NCBI RefSeq assembly: GCF_026248685.1
Contig: NZ_CP111040.1
Location: forward strand, 543,000-606,999
DNA from: Haladaptatus caseinilyticus
GTDB taxonomy: Archaea; Halobacteriota; Halobacteria; Halobacteriales; Haladaptataceae
DNA: 64,000 bases
Reading direction: 5' to 3'
Part shown: one piece after another, positions 1 through 8,431 of the stretch
Layout of the letters: every line of letters begins with the position of its first letter
Numbering within the stretch: the stretch's first letter is position 1
Program-made: the position numbers and the translations under genes
Notes under the pieces: model-generated
The model's database searches: none
The model's input: the letters and a program-made list of their open reading frames with translations, nothing else
Told to the model about the DNA's origin: nothing

Positions 1-439
1 TCGGATCGCCGTGCGGGTCGATCTCCGGCATATCGAGTTTCTGTTCGATTGCTCGACAAAACCGGGGACTGAGGTGATGTTCCAAGATATCGGCTTCGGT
101 GTCGACCTCACTGATCGTGTACTCGAACAACTCCGAGAGCATCGTCTCCGCGAGGCGGTGTCTGCGGATCACTTGTAGTGCGAGTTCTTCACCCTCGGTC
201 GTAAGACGAATGGGGCGATACCGTTCTCGGTCGATCAGCCCCCGATTCGAGAGCGTACTGAGCATACTCGTCACTGATGCTTGAGTGACGTCAAGCCGCT
301 CAGCAATCTCCGAGTTGGAGACTCGGCCGTCGGCTTCCTTTTCAAGCCGGTAGATACGACGGAGATAATCCTCCATCTTTGGCGTGGCTGGTGGTGACAA
401 CTCGGGCGTGTCCGGGGGGTCAGAATCGGCGGAACTCAT
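1..439 (-). CDS. DtxR/SirR-family metal-dependent regulator (3' end outside window)
   Basis: Metal-responsive transcription factor, expected to repress metal uptake genes when Mn, Fe or Zn is replete. The 146 visible residues hold a winged helix-turn-helix (about residues 22-85, with NSEIAERLDVTQASVTSML as the recognition region) and the start of the dimerisation/metal-binding domain, with RRHRLAETML and LEHHLSPRF carrying the usual Glu/His ligands. A second Met at residue 22 (position 376), just before EDYLRRIY, is where many family members begin, so the first 21 Pro/Ser-rich residues are uncertain. It lies 65 bp downstream of the permease stop and is probably the last gene of the transporter operon, giving feedback control. 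The palindrome at 3448-3461 is its likely binding site (inference). Confidence 0.9.
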   Translation of the reverse strand, partial: MSSADSDPPDTPELSPPATPKMEDYLRRIYRLEKEADGRVSNSEIAERLDVTQASVTSMLSTLSNRGLIDRERYRPIRLTTEGEELALQVIRRHRLAETMLSELFEYTISEVDTEADILEHHLSPRFCRAIEQKLDMPEIDPHGDP

Positions 440-504
440 TTAGTCTATTTATCATCGGATGGTCAATCTTCGCACTATTTCACTTTCTGGTCGGGGAGCA
501 GTCG

Positions 505-1515
505 TCAGTCCCCACTCGATTCGGTTTCGCCGATGTCGATGCTCCCCATCTCAGGGGTTGCGTCCTCGCCGAAGGCAGTCTGGAGTTTTCCAAGTACGAC
601 GGCGATAACGTAAATCGCAACTGCGACGAGGACGATAACGCCCCCAGCAGTCGCCTCGCCGTAGTACGACGCTCCAATTCCGAGAATGACGGCCAGTTCG
701 GCAAGCACGACCGACACGAGTAGGGACTCGTTGAAACTCCGAGCGACCTGACTCGCTCCCGCAACGGGGACGACGAGCATAGCGGCGACGAGGATGACGC
801 CCATGATCTGCATCGCGCCGACCACGACCATCGCTGTCAGCATCACCATGATTCGATTGTACCAGCTCACCGAGAGGCCCGAGACCGCCGCGGCAGTTTC
901 GTCGAAGGTGACATACAGTAACTGATTGCGTGTAAGTCCGACCACACCGATGATGATCATGAACAGCGTCAGCAATATCGCCGCGCTCTCGTTCGAGACC
1001 GTCGACAGGTTACCGAAGAGGAACTGATTCACGCCGACAGCAAGTCCGCCCGCGTTGATGCTAATCAGCGTCGTCCCCAACGCGAAGCCCGATGAGAGCA
1101 CGATGGCCATCGAGACGTCGTTGTAGGCGTCGGTCGCCTCCGAAATGAGCTCGATGAACAGGGCCGCGATCATCGCAACGATGACTGCCGTCAGATATGG
1201 GGAGACCCCGAGGTCGATGACGGCGTTGAGGAACAATCCCACGGCGACGCCAGCGAATCCAGTGTGCGCGAGTGCGTCACCAATTAGCGCCAGCTGACGG
1301 TGAACGAGGAAGGTTCCGATCAGGGGAGCCATCACACCGATACAGAGCCCCACCAGAATCGCCCGGTGCATGAAGCCATACTGGAGCAGTTCTAACCCGG
1401 TCACACCAGCGATCCAAGATATGAATCCCGACCAGAGCTCCAAGAACCAGTACAGTGGCCCAAAAACGGGATCCAACGGTCCCGCTTGAAGCGGAGTAAT
1501 GGGTAGGTGGGTCAT
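505..1515 (-). CDS. Zn/Mn ABC transporter permease (ABC-3 family)
   Basis: Membrane channel subunit of a Zn2+/Mn2+ ABC importer of the ZnuB/MntB (ABC-3) family. The 336 residues hold about eight or nine hydrophobic segments, and include the family hallmark GDALAHTGFAGVAVG near residue 78 and the coupling region around TALFIELISEATDAYNDVS. The C-terminus ends in a hydrophilic acidic tail typical of haloarchaea. Its ATG overlaps the ATPase stop by four bases, so the two are translationally coupled. Metal specificity cannot be told from sequence; Zn or Mn is the family norm. Confidence 0.92.
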   Translation of the reverse strand: MTHLPITPLQAGPLDPVFGPLYWFLELWSGFISWIAGVTGLELLQYGFMHRAILVGLCIGVMAPLIGTFLVHRQLALIGDALAHTGFAGVAVGLFLNAVIDLGVSPYLTAVIVAMIAALFIELISEATDAYNDVSMAIVLSSGFALGTTLISINAGGLAVGVNQFLFGNLSTVSNESAAILLTLFMIIIGVVGLTRNQLLYVTFDETAAAVSGLSVSWYNRIMVMLTAMVVVGAMQIMGVILVAAMLVVPVAGASQVARSFNESLLVSVVLAELAVILGIGASYYGEATAGGVIVLVAVAIYVIAVVLGKLQTAFGEDATPEMGSIDIGETESSGD

Positions 1516-2300
1516 CGAGAACCACCCAACAGGTTCGCCGTGGTGCCAAAGGCGCGAGCCAAGGCGTCACTCTCGACGAACTCACTGGCTGGTCCGTCGA
1601 AATATATCTCACGGTTGAGACAGATGACGCGTTCGGCGTGTTCGGTGACCGCGCCCAGGTCGTGTTCGATGAGCAGGATCGTGATACCGTTGCTATTCAG
1701 CGAATCCAAGAGGTCGTAGAACGCTTCGACCGATTCCATGTCAACGCCGACGGTCGGTTCGTCAAGCACGAGCAGGTCGGCCTCGCTGGCGAGCGCTCGT
1801 GCGATAAACGCTCGCTGGCGCTGGCCGCCAGACAACTGTGTAACACGACGATTGGCAAACGCCGTCATGCCGACCGTGTCGAGCGCCCGGTCTACGATGT
1901 TCCAGTCCTCGCTGGAGAGGCGTCCGAAGCCAACATGCGGGAATCGTCCCATCTTCACGACTTCCCGGACGGTGATCGGCATCTCCTTCGAAGCGCTGGC
2001 ATGCTGGGCAACGTAACCGATGCGAGAGCCATCGTCAAACTGGTGTGAAAGGTCGCCAAACAGCCTTGCGATTCCATTGTCCGGTCGGAGCAACCCTAAC
2101 ATCAACTTCATCAGCGTCGATTTCCCCGATCCGTTCGGACCTATGACCGCAGCGTACTCACCGTGGTCGATCCGAAGTGAGATGTCCTCAACGACCGGGG
2201 TAGACGTGTATCCAAAGTCAAGATTGGATAGCCTGATGACCGGTTCGACACTGCTCGCCGTCCTCGAATCCGTGGAAGTTGTAATATTCAGTGTACTCAT
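1512..2300 (-). CDS. Zn/Mn ABC transporter ATP-binding protein
   Basis: ATPase subunit that powers the metal importer (ZnuC/MntA type). Starting at the ATG at 2300 (MSTLNITTST) it has 262 residues: Walker A GPNGSGKST at 54-62, Q-loop VAQHAS, signature LSGGQRQR, Walker B DLLVLDEPT and the switch His in LLIEHDLG. A longer reading frame reaches 2435 but the extra residues overlap the lipoprotein gene and do not look like protein; the 2300 start overlaps the lipoprotein stop by four bases, the same coupling seen at the next junction. It is the middle gene of the transporter operon. Confidence 0.94.
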   Translation of the reverse strand: MSTLNITTSTDSRTASSVEPVIRLSNLDFGYTSTPVVEDISLRIDHGEYAAVIGPNGSGKSTLMKLMLGLLRPDNGIARLFGDLSHQFDDGSRIGYVAQHASASKEMPITVREVVKMGRFPHVGFGRLSSEDWNIVDRALDTVGMTAFANRRVTQLSGGQRQRAFIARALASEADLLVLDEPTVGVDMESVEAFYDLLDSLNSNGITILLIEHDLGAVTEHAERVICLNREIYFDGPASEFVESDALARAFGTTANLLGGSR

Positions 2301-3391
2301 TGGAAGTTCATCCACTCGTTGGCCCAGCCGTTGGGTCCGGCCTTTTCCGGCTGTTTGTTGCCAAGCACGACCTCGAACGTGGGCATGTTGATGTTGTAGG
2401 CGATCTCTTCGTACCCCCAGTTGTTCTGAACCCAATCTTTCCGGACGCCTGCGTACGGCGTTACAGGGAGGTATCCCTCGACCTGTGTTTCATTGAGCAG
2501 CTGCTTCGCGGGCTTACGCGACTCGAAGACACCATTGGCGATGTACTTGATGTTATTTTCTTTGATGACTTCTTTCGCCTCGGCGATGTCCGAGGGCTTG
2601 ACGTCACCACTGGCTGCGAGATTCGTAACAAGTGGAACCATCTCTGCGTCGTACTTGACGCCGATGTACTGGAAGGCGTTGTGCGCCGCCAGTTGAACCA
2701 CGTTTCGGTCAGCCGCGTCGAAGATTGCCTGGTAGTCCTGATCGATCCGTTCGAGGACGTCGGATTTGTACGTCTCAGCGTTGTCCCGGAGCGCACTTTC
2801 CTGATCGGGCGCGAGTTTGGCGAGCCCATCGGCGATGTTGTCGACCGATGCCTTCGCTCGGTTGGGGTCGAGCCAGAAGTGTGGATCCTTGCCTTGCTGC
2901 TCTCCGACACCTTCCTCTTCGGGATCCAGGGTTGCCGCGAGATCGACCAGTTCGACGCCCTTTCGGACGTTGATCAACTGCGTGTCGACATTGTCGTCTT
3001 TAAGCGTCTGAATCGCGCGGTCGGCCCACGGTTGGAATCCTGGACCGACGTGGAGAAACGCGTCCGCTTCAATGATGTCTTTCGTGACGCTCGCATTCGG
3101 CTCCCATCCGTGACCGTGCAATCCGGTTGGAACGAGGTTGTTCACTTGGATGGGCGTCTCGTCGACGATCTTCCGTGCAAAGTCGTAGAAACTGAAAAAC
3201 GACGCGACTGCGACGGCAGGGCCGTCTCCAGATGCACCCTCGTTGCCAGAGTCGCTCCTAGGTGTGGTATCATTGCTACCGCCACTGCTCGTACATCCGG
3301 CGAGACCAGTTGCAAGAAGTCCTGCACCGGCAGTAATGGCTCTTCTGCGTGAGAAACTGTACTGCGATTGCGACTGCTTCGTGTCGTCCAT
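2297..3391 (-). CDS. Zn/Mn ABC transporter substrate-binding lipoprotein
   Basis: Cell-surface metal-binding protein (ZnuA/TroA, cluster A-I). The N-terminus has a twin-arginine stretch SRRRAIT (14-20), a hydrophobic core and a lipobox ending LAGC (Cys33), so it is probably Tat-exported and lipid-anchored. Candidate metal ligands are the His residues in HGHGWEPNAS, GKDPHFWLDPNRA and AAHNAFQYIG, plus an Asp near the C-terminus. The region before GKDPHFW is acidic (PEEEGVGEQQ) where ZnuA proteins often have a His-rich loop. First gene of the operon; the upstream promoter carries two dyads (see 3415-3461). Confidence 0.93.
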   Translation of the reverse strand: MDDTKQSQSQYSFSRRRAITAGAGLLATGLAGCTSSGGSNDTTPRSDSGNEGASGDGPAVAVASFFSFYDFARKIVDETPIQVNNLVPTGLHGHGWEPNASVTKDIIEADAFLHVGPGFQPWADRAIQTLKDDNVDTQLINVRKGVELVDLAATLDPEEEGVGEQQGKDPHFWLDPNRAKASVDNIADGLAKLAPDQESALRDNAETYKSDVLERIDQDYQAIFDAADRNVVQLAAHNAFQYIGVKYDAEMVPLVTNLAASGDVKPSDIAEAKEVIKENNIKYIANGVFESRKPAKQLLNETQVEGYLPVTPYAGVRKDWVQNNWGYEEIAYNINMPTFEVVLGNKQPEKAGPNGWANEWMNFQ

Positions 3392-3414
3392 CGTCGGCTA
3401 GCCACTGATAGGGC

Positions 3415-3461
3415 AAATAATATAGTAGTTTCTATCAAAACTACAGTTTAGACTAGTCTAA
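3415..3461 (-). promoter_or_regulatory. Metal-transporter operon promoter with two operator-like dyads
   Basis: On the minus strand CTATATTATTT (3425-3415) lies about 28 bp before the lipoprotein ATG, so the transcript is probably leaderless. Overlapping its upstream edge is the dyad GTAGTTT-N6-AAACTAC (3425-3444). Just beyond is a perfect 14-bp palindrome TTAGACTAGTCTAA (3448-3461), whose TTAG/CTAA arms resemble known DtxR/IdeR boxes (TTAGGTTAGCCTAA type). Both are well placed to control BRE/TATA access. That the DtxR gene at the end of the operon binds here is inferred. Confidence 0.6.
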
Positions 3462-3720
3462 TTCTCTTTTTGTCGTAGCTCTTGTCGAAATTTCACTGCC
3501 AGCAGCGTCGTTAGTTTCGTGAGAGCAACAGCACGCTAAATCGAATACAGCAAGCACGCGAATGCGAAGTAGAAAAATCGCAAAACAAAGTTCTCCGATG
3601 TTGTTGCGGCCATAAGCCGCTTGATGCTCTTGTAGCCGCTCTCGATTTCCCACGGGTATTCATACTCACACAACAACCTCGGATTCCCGTTCGTCATGAA
3701 CACCGAATACTGACGATGAT
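3458..3720 (-). pseudogene. DDE transposase C-terminal remnant
   Basis: Minus-strand reading gives the C-terminal catalytic end of a haloarchaeal ISH3/IS4-like transposase: EYPWEIESGYKSIKRLMA (the YREK-like Glu region) then FVLRFFYFAFACLLYSI. A TAG replaces the Trp expected after LLYSI, and the frame runs on as RAVALTKLTTLLA to a stop at 3458-3460, inside the palindrome of the metal operon promoter. There is no start and no upstream domain. A middle fragment of what looks like the same transposase family lies at 6790-7005 in the same orientation. Confidence 0.75.
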
Positions 3721-3868
3721 CGTTCTATCCCACCAGAGACTTACTATTTGTTGGAACCGTCGTGCAAGGCATAGAGAATGTACGCAGCAGAAGACTTCTG
3801 TAATTGGTTTCCAGCGAAAACAGGTTGATTATCTGAAATCGAAACGAACTCAAACAAATTGGCGAACA

Positions 3869-4231
3869 TTAGTCGGCTCTCCGGGTGAACAAGTAGCCAA
3901 GGCTAGATATCACCAGTAGGTGAATGGCCACTCCCGTGAGGAGGAAGACCGGCCTCCCGAACGTAGCGATTGATCGTCGCTTCCCACCGTCGTAGCTTCC
4001 GGTCGTGTCCTTGCCGTTCGTGACTTCGAGTTCGTAGTGGCGGCCGTCGTCCATCCGCGAAATGTCCAAGGGGGTAACGCCGAGAACTTCGGTCACGCGA
4101 AGGCCGCAGTCGCCCATCAAACGAATGGCGATCTCGTGTTTGAACGAGTCGGCGGCGCGTGGAATGGCAAGATATTCCTCTCGACTGAGCCAGACGTTAT
4201 AGGTGCCGTCTTTGTTCCGTTCCGTCCTCAT
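3869..4231 (-). pseudogene. Tyrosine recombinase (XerC/D-like), truncated and frameshifted
   Basis: The first 84 or so residues match the catalytic-domain start of small haloarchaeal integrases: MRTERNKDGTYNVWLSREEY, then GDCGLRVTEVLGV with the first catalytic Arg, then LEVTNGKDTTG. After GGKRR the open frame becomes unrelated hydrophobic sequence, while the next frame reads EATINRYVREAGLPPHGSG, the expected continuation, before a stop. So a frameshift near 3985 destroyed the gene; the H-x-x-R and Tyr motifs are absent. No att site or tRNA is nearby. Confidence 0.75.
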
Positions 4232-4441
4232 TGCGTGTTAGTCATGAGTTTCGTGCAATGTAGAGGCTGGGGACGGCGCTATCGAAATGGTGAATCGCGT
4301 GGTTTCGGGCGTTTCACGGGTTGGTGACTGTTTGGTTTGTATCTACACAAACACGAAATTGGGGCGACTCGCGGGTTCAGTTGTATCGCCTGTTGTAGTT
4401 GATCACAACACTCATTGTGTTGGGGCACATAGCAACAGTAG

Positions 4442-4750
4442 ATGACACAGGACGATTCGGGCGCCGAATTGTTGTTCCGAGAAACGGAGACGTTTGCCGA
4501 AACATACACCGACGTTCGTGCGTGGGACGTACCTGTGTCAGATCGCTATCCCGAAGGGGTGAAATATTCGATGCAATACGGCGAGCGCGATGGTGTAACC
4601 ATCATCCGGTACGACAATTTTCCTGACCATCCAGGAGCAGCCACCCACCACAAACATATCGGTGAAGATCGTGTCGTTGATATCGAGTTCACCGGTGTGT
4701 TCGACGTATACAAACAATTCAAACAGGAGGTAGACGAGCATGAACACTAA
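4442..4750 (+). CDS. TumE-like (DUF6516) putative toxin
   Basis: Small 102-residue protein of the DUF6516/TumE type, found as the toxin of two-gene modules with a winged-helix partner. Visible features are an N-terminal RETETFAETYTDVRAWDVP, a central region with RYDNFPDHPGAATHHKHIG and a C-terminal FDVYKQFKQEVDEH; the HHKH cluster is a possible active or metal site. Its 3' end overlaps the next gene by 11 bases, so the pair is one unit. Toxicity is known only for other family members. Confidence 0.75.
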   Translation: MTQDDSGAELLFRETETFAETYTDVRAWDVPVSDRYPEGVKYSMQYGERDGVTIIRYDNFPDHPGAATHHKHIGEDRVVDIEFTGVFDVYKQFKQEVDEHEH

Positions 4751-5156
4751 TACCCAGTCCGATGAGCGAGTCCTGCACATTCGCTTCCAGCGAAGCGATA
4801 AGAAGCGTACCAAGGAGGCGCTGAAAGCGATTGATCGGGGCGAGTCTCCGAAGCCGTACTTCGAGACCGTCTTTCACGAGATCGAAGATCTCCAGACAGT
4901 GACGCGTCCAACCAGCCTGACGCTGCTGCGAACAATCGCTCGCGAGCGGCCCGCAAGCATCCGAGCAACCGCCCGGCTCGTTGATCGCGACGTGCGCCAG
5001 GTCCATCGAAATTTGGAGGAGCTCGCCGAACTCGGTGTAATCGATCTCGAAATGGACGGCCAGACGAAACGCCCGACTGTCTGGTACGATTCCATCGAGG
5101 TTGATCTTCCTCTCTTCGACTTCGAGACAGACTCAGAAACGCCCGCCGAGGCGTGA
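4740..5156 (+). CDS. HVO_A0114-type winged-helix DNA-binding protein (antitoxin partner)
   Basis: 138-residue acidic protein with a winged helix-turn-helix at about 58-115 (LTLLRTIARERPASIRATAR, then REVQ-like recognition helix DVRQVHRNLEELAELGVIDL). It belongs to the family annotated as HVO_A0114 putative DNA-binding proteins, usually partnered with a DUF6516 protein. The N-terminal part (FQRSDKKRTKEALKAI) likely contacts the partner. The 11-bp overlap with the upstream gene supports a toxin-antitoxin pair that represses its own promoter (inference). Confidence 0.8.
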   Translation: MNTNTQSDERVLHIRFQRSDKKRTKEALKAIDRGESPKPYFETVFHEIEDLQTVTRPTSLTLLRTIARERPASIRATARLVDRDVRQVHRNLEELAELGVIDLEMDGQTKRPTVWYDSIEVDLPLFDFETDSETPAEA

Positions 5157-5302
5157 GGAAAAGCGTAATTAGCCTCCCCCCAGGTACGTATTTCTGGATG
5201 GGCTTGCAACTTGGTCTAGGGTGTATTCGCTAGGCCGTGGCAGGTATGGACGACACGTTTTGTATAGAAGTATTAGTTGTCGCGAGGGCATATCCAGAAA
5301 TA

Positions 5303-5542
5303 ATGACACACAATACCGTTAGTATGATTAGATACGGTCTCGGTGTTGGGATCGGACTGCTGCTTATGGGGTGGGCTCTTCAGACGTTTCTATGGACTGG
5401 GTATGCAAAAGCAAATCCTGCTTACCAATCAGTCTCTACATCAACTGGATTTGTTCCATTCTGGGCGGCGATATTTGTCATCGGAACCATTGTCACATAT
5501 GTATACTTCATGGAGGGGTTGGATTACATTATCAATGGGTAG
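5303..5542 (+). CDS. Small two-helix membrane protein
   Basis: 79 residues with two membrane segments: YGLGVGIGLLLMGWALQTFL (about 10-29) and FVPFWAAIFVIGTIVTYVYF (about 49-68). I chose the ATG at 5303 because the frame upstream of it (from 5237) is not membrane-like and a TATA-like ttttgtatag sits about 40 bp before it. It is not recognised beyond being a haloarchaeal membrane protein. Confidence 0.6.
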   Translation: MTHNTVSMIRYGLGVGIGLLLMGWALQTFLWTGYAKANPAYQSVSTSTGFVPFWAAIFVIGTIVTYVYFMEGLDYIING

Positions 5543-5843
5543 CTCCAGAAGCCGTGTTGGTTCCTAAAAGCCAATATCTGGGAGTGAGAAATAACTAAAC
5601 AAAGCGATTGTGCATGAACCACAGTGGCACACTGGAGAGTGTCTACTGCCCTATGTTGCACTAAGCAGCTGTCGGCATACAGGGAAATAACCCTAATACA
5701 TTGGGAAAGGTCGGAGCGTAGAGGATCCAGATTGAAAGAAGATGGATGACAATTATTCTGTACACGAGTCCAATCCCACCAAGATGATGGGCGGCGACAC
5801 GCCCAACCGTATATCTTCGCTCTCAATATGCCTTCATCAAACT
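5543..5843. other. Intergenic, nothing recognised
   Basis: No plausible gene or RNA is seen. A run TGTTGCACTAAG... and short AT-rich patches are present but no dyad or repeat stands out. It separates the small membrane protein from the convergent end of the signal peptidase gene. Confidence 0.5.
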
Positions 5844-6356
5844 CTAGAGTTCGTTGACGATCAAGAGACCCATTGGGAGTCCAACTAGAGCAAGGTTGCC
5901 GAGTGGTGTACTCGCAAAGGCGATGAAATAGCCAAGCAGCGGGATCTGGAACGTGACAACCCCGATCAGTGCTGAGGCGGGGATTGGAACTGGATCAACT
6001 TCTTCGTTCGCGTCACCTTTCGTCTGGAATTGTATCGTCCCATTTTTGTGTGAAATATTAGCAACCCGATGCGTAACAACCTGACCACTACCACTCGTCG
6101 TCGTGTTGTTCACTTGCTCAGAAAAGGTGATGATATCGCCTCTCTCAACTGCTTGAGGGGAAACACTATCCACAAAAATTGCATCGCCTTGTCCAACGGC
6201 AGGCTCCATACTTGAGGAGACGATGACGTAGCTGTGATCTGCTCCAACGACCTGTGGCACTGCAAAGATTGTGAGAGGCGTGAGACAGAGCAGCACGACG
6301 ACTGCGAGGATGATCGTTCCACAACGCTTTTGTAGTACTGTTGAAATTGAAACCAT
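5844..6356 (-). CDS. Signal peptidase I (archaeal S26B type)
   Basis: Membrane peptidase that removes signal peptides from secreted proteins outside the membrane. The 170 residues have an N-terminal membrane helix (about 14-36), the catalytic Ser in VSSSMEPAV, the basic/His motif VVTHRVANI with the archaeal/ER-type His instead of the bacterial Lys, a conserved Asp in KGDANE, and two C-terminal hydrophobic segments (LIGVVTFQIPLLGYFIAF and LGNLALVGLPMGLLIV). It follows the broken secreted-protein gene by 39 bp, so it may have been dedicated to that protein. Confidence 0.88.
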   Translation of the reverse strand: MVSISTVLQKRCGTIILAVVVLLCLTPLTIFAVPQVVGADHSYVIVSSSMEPAVGQGDAIFVDSVSPQAVERGDIITFSEQVNNTTTSGSGQVVTHRVANISHKNGTIQFQTKGDANEEVDPVPIPASALIGVVTFQIPLLGYFIAFASTPLGNLALVGLPMGLLIVNEL

Positions 6357-6395
6357 GATATCGGTAATTTGGGTGTGATTAGTAGCTATTACTAT

Positions 6396-6795
6396 TCATG
6401 TGACTTGCCCTACTCGGAGCTCAACATACTGATTATTTGAACTTGGCTTGATCCCCGTCCATGTCATGCGTGCAGATCCTTGGAGGACAAATCCAGAGGC
6501 GAAGGGGACGTTGGTGATGCGTAAGACTCTGATCCCATTCGAAATCGAGAGCGATTCTGAGAGTGCTGTTCCATTTAATGTGAGGTTTGAAATCGTCATT
6601 GTCTCATTTGATGCACCACGAATCCTGATGAACAAATCATTATACGGTCCTCGATTTGATGGTGAGTAACTCACAGCATTCCCGTTTTGATTGACGAATT
6701 GCGCTTGATTGCTGGATCGTATGTATCGGAAAGTAAAGGGACGTGTTTCGCCATTGGACCAATCTTGATATGCTGTTTGTGTTGTCTGAGATGGA
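6396..6795 (-). pseudogene. Secreted/surface protein, 5' end lost to a transposase fragment
   Basis: The readable frame continues well upstream of the first in-frame ATG (6674): TAYQDWSNGETRPFTFRYIR, then NQAQFVNQNGNAVSYSPSN, then beta-rich sequence with FIRIRGASNETMTISNLTL to the stop. This looks like the C-terminal beta-sandwich of an extracellular protein with N-glycosylation sites. At about 6795 homology switches to a transposase in another frame and an in-frame stop occurs at 6831-6833, so the signal peptide and N-terminus are gone. It precedes the signal peptidase in the same direction and may have been its substrate. Confidence 0.6.
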
Positions 6796-7005
6796 TTCGA
6801 GCAGGTGCTGGCTGGCGAACCCTCGATCCATCAGCATTCCGTCGATATGAACAAAATCTTTCACACTGTCAAGCAGATTTTCAACGATCTCGCGGCGGCT
6901 GTCTCCCATTTTGACCGACCGAGTCCAAAACCAGCAGAACCGCGTTGCCGACCAACTGCACTGTCGCCCACTGATAGGCATACTCGTTGCACCTGATGGA
7001 AATAG
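6790..7005 (-). pseudogene. DDE transposase middle fragment, frameshifted
   Basis: Two frames together give the central part of a haloarchaeal ISH3/IS4-like transposase: CNEYAYQWATVQLVGNAVLL, then after a frameshift near 6930 KMGDSRREIVENLLDSVKDF and VHIDGMLMDRGFASQHLLES with the second catalytic Asp region (DRGF). No start, no end, no terminal repeats. The same family supplies the C-terminal fragment at 3458-3720, also on the minus strand and in the order expected for one split gene. Confidence 0.7.
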
Positions 7006-7039
7006 CTAAGTCATTATCGTAATAATCATTATCGTACGA

Positions 7040-8431
7040 ATGTTCTACAATCGGAGTAGCGAACTCGATGCACTCCAGGCGGAACACAATCGCGACCAGT
7101 TCAGCCTCATTATTATCTACGGACGTCGGCGCGTCGGAAAAACAGAGCTCATTAAAGCGTTCTGTAACGGGAAAGAACATCTCTATCATCTTGCTACGCA
7201 GGACTCTGCGAAAGTTCAGCAAGAGAAACTCGCCGATGAACTCGCAACTCACCGTGATCAGCGGGTACCGCGACTTGACGACTGGTATGACGTGGCCGGC
7301 TACCTCGAAGAGACGCTCGCCGACGGAAAACGACTAATCGCTCTCGACGAATTTCCATATCTCGTCGCGTCAAGTGACACGGTGCTCTCGGCGTTCCAAA
7401 CGCTCGTCGATAGCCTTCAAGGTGAGTCCTCCTCAACGCTCATTCTCTGTGGGTCGAGTATCAGTGTCATAGAGTCAGAGGTGATGGGTCACGAGAGTCC
7501 GCTCTACGGCCGTCGAACCGCCCAGATAGACCTCCAGCCGTTTTCGTTCGCCGGCGCGCTTGCTGTTATCGACTATTCGTTCGAAGAGAGCGTTCGCTCG
7601 TTCGCAGTCACGGGCGGCATGCCGATGTACCTCACCCTGTTCGACTACAACGAATCACTCAAATCGAACATCCTCCAGCAACCGCTCTCGAAAACGTCGA
7701 TACTCTACGATGAACCCGAATTCCTCCTACGGACGGAGCTTCGGAATCCTTCCCGCTACATGAGCATCCTCGAAGCGATTGCGAACGGTCACACGACGCC
7801 GAACGAGATTGCAGGCCAAACCGACATCGGATCCGGACCGCTTTCGGGATACTTGCAACGACTTCGTCGCCTCCGGTTGGTAGATCGGGAAGTCCCGGTA
7901 ACCGCACAAGAAAAGAAGTCGAAGCGACCGCTGTACCGCATCGGCGACGAGTTTCTTCGATTCTGGTTTCGGTTCGTTGAGCCGAACCGGTCGGGTATCG
8001 AGCAAGCGCCCGGTCTCGTCCTCGAGGATCGTATCTTACCAGAACTCGATCAGTTTGTCGCGGCGACGTTCGAAGATGTGTGTCGGGAAGCGCTTTGGGA
8101 ACTCAACCGCACGGAACAGTTGAACGGCACATACGGCGCAGTCGGTCGGTGGTGGTACGGTGATCAGGAGATAAATCTCGTTGCACTCGACGACCGGACA
8201 CCGTCAGCACTGTTCGGCGAGTGCAAATGGACAACCACCCCAGTCGGGATAGGTCTTGTCGAGGATCTCCGCGAAAAGGTAGATGACGTGCGGTGGAAAA
8301 CGGGTGAGCGAGACGAGGAATTCGTGTTGTTTTCGAGAGCCGGTTTCGAGGACGGACTTGCGGACCAACTCGATAGTCGATGGTCGTTGTTTGATTTGGA
8401 AGCGATGGCAGCCGTGTTCAAAGACAATTAG
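7040..8431 (+). CDS. Archaeal ATPase with C-terminal DUF234 domain
   Basis: 463-residue P-loop ATPase of the archaea-expanded family (MJ-type ATPase). Walker A is YGRRRVGKTELIKAF (about 29-43), Walker B LIALDEFPYL (about 99-108), and a sensor-like LILCGSSIS follows. A winged helix (PNEIAGQTDIGSGPLSGYLQ) leads to the DUF234 nuclease-like domain with FLRFWFRFVEPNR and the C-terminal EINLVALDDR...FGECKW, which carries a PD-(D/E)xK-like E-x-K. Function in the cell is not known; the family is mobile and often flanked by transposons. The start is at a TATA-like, AT-rich junction with a transposase remnant. Confidence 0.88.
   Translation: MFYNRSSELDALQAEHNRDQFSLIIIYGRRRVGKTELIKAFCNGKEHLYHLATQDSAKVQQEKLADELATHRDQRVPRLDDWYDVAGYLEETLADGKRLIALDEFPYLVASSDTVLSAFQTLVDSLQGESSSTLILCGSSISVIESEVMGHESPLYGRRTAQIDLQPFSFAGALAVIDYSFEESVRSFAVTGGMPMYLTLFDYNESLKSNILQQPLSKTSILYDEPEFLLRTELRNPSRYMSILEAIANGHTTPNEIAGQTDIGSGPLSGYLQRLRRLRLVDREVPVTAQEKKSKRPLYRIGDEFLRFWFRFVEPNRSGIEQAPGLVLEDRILPELDQFVAATFEDVCREALWELNRTEQLNGTYGAVGRWWYGDQEINLVALDDRTPSALFGECKWTTTPVGIGLVEDLREKVDDVRWKTGERDEEFVLFSRAGFEDGLADQLDSRWSLFDLEAMAAVFKDN

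Noticed and set aside
2291..3352. 353-codon plus-strand frame
   Set aside because: Antisense shadow of the metal-binding lipoprotein; residues are Arg/Val-rich without a domain.
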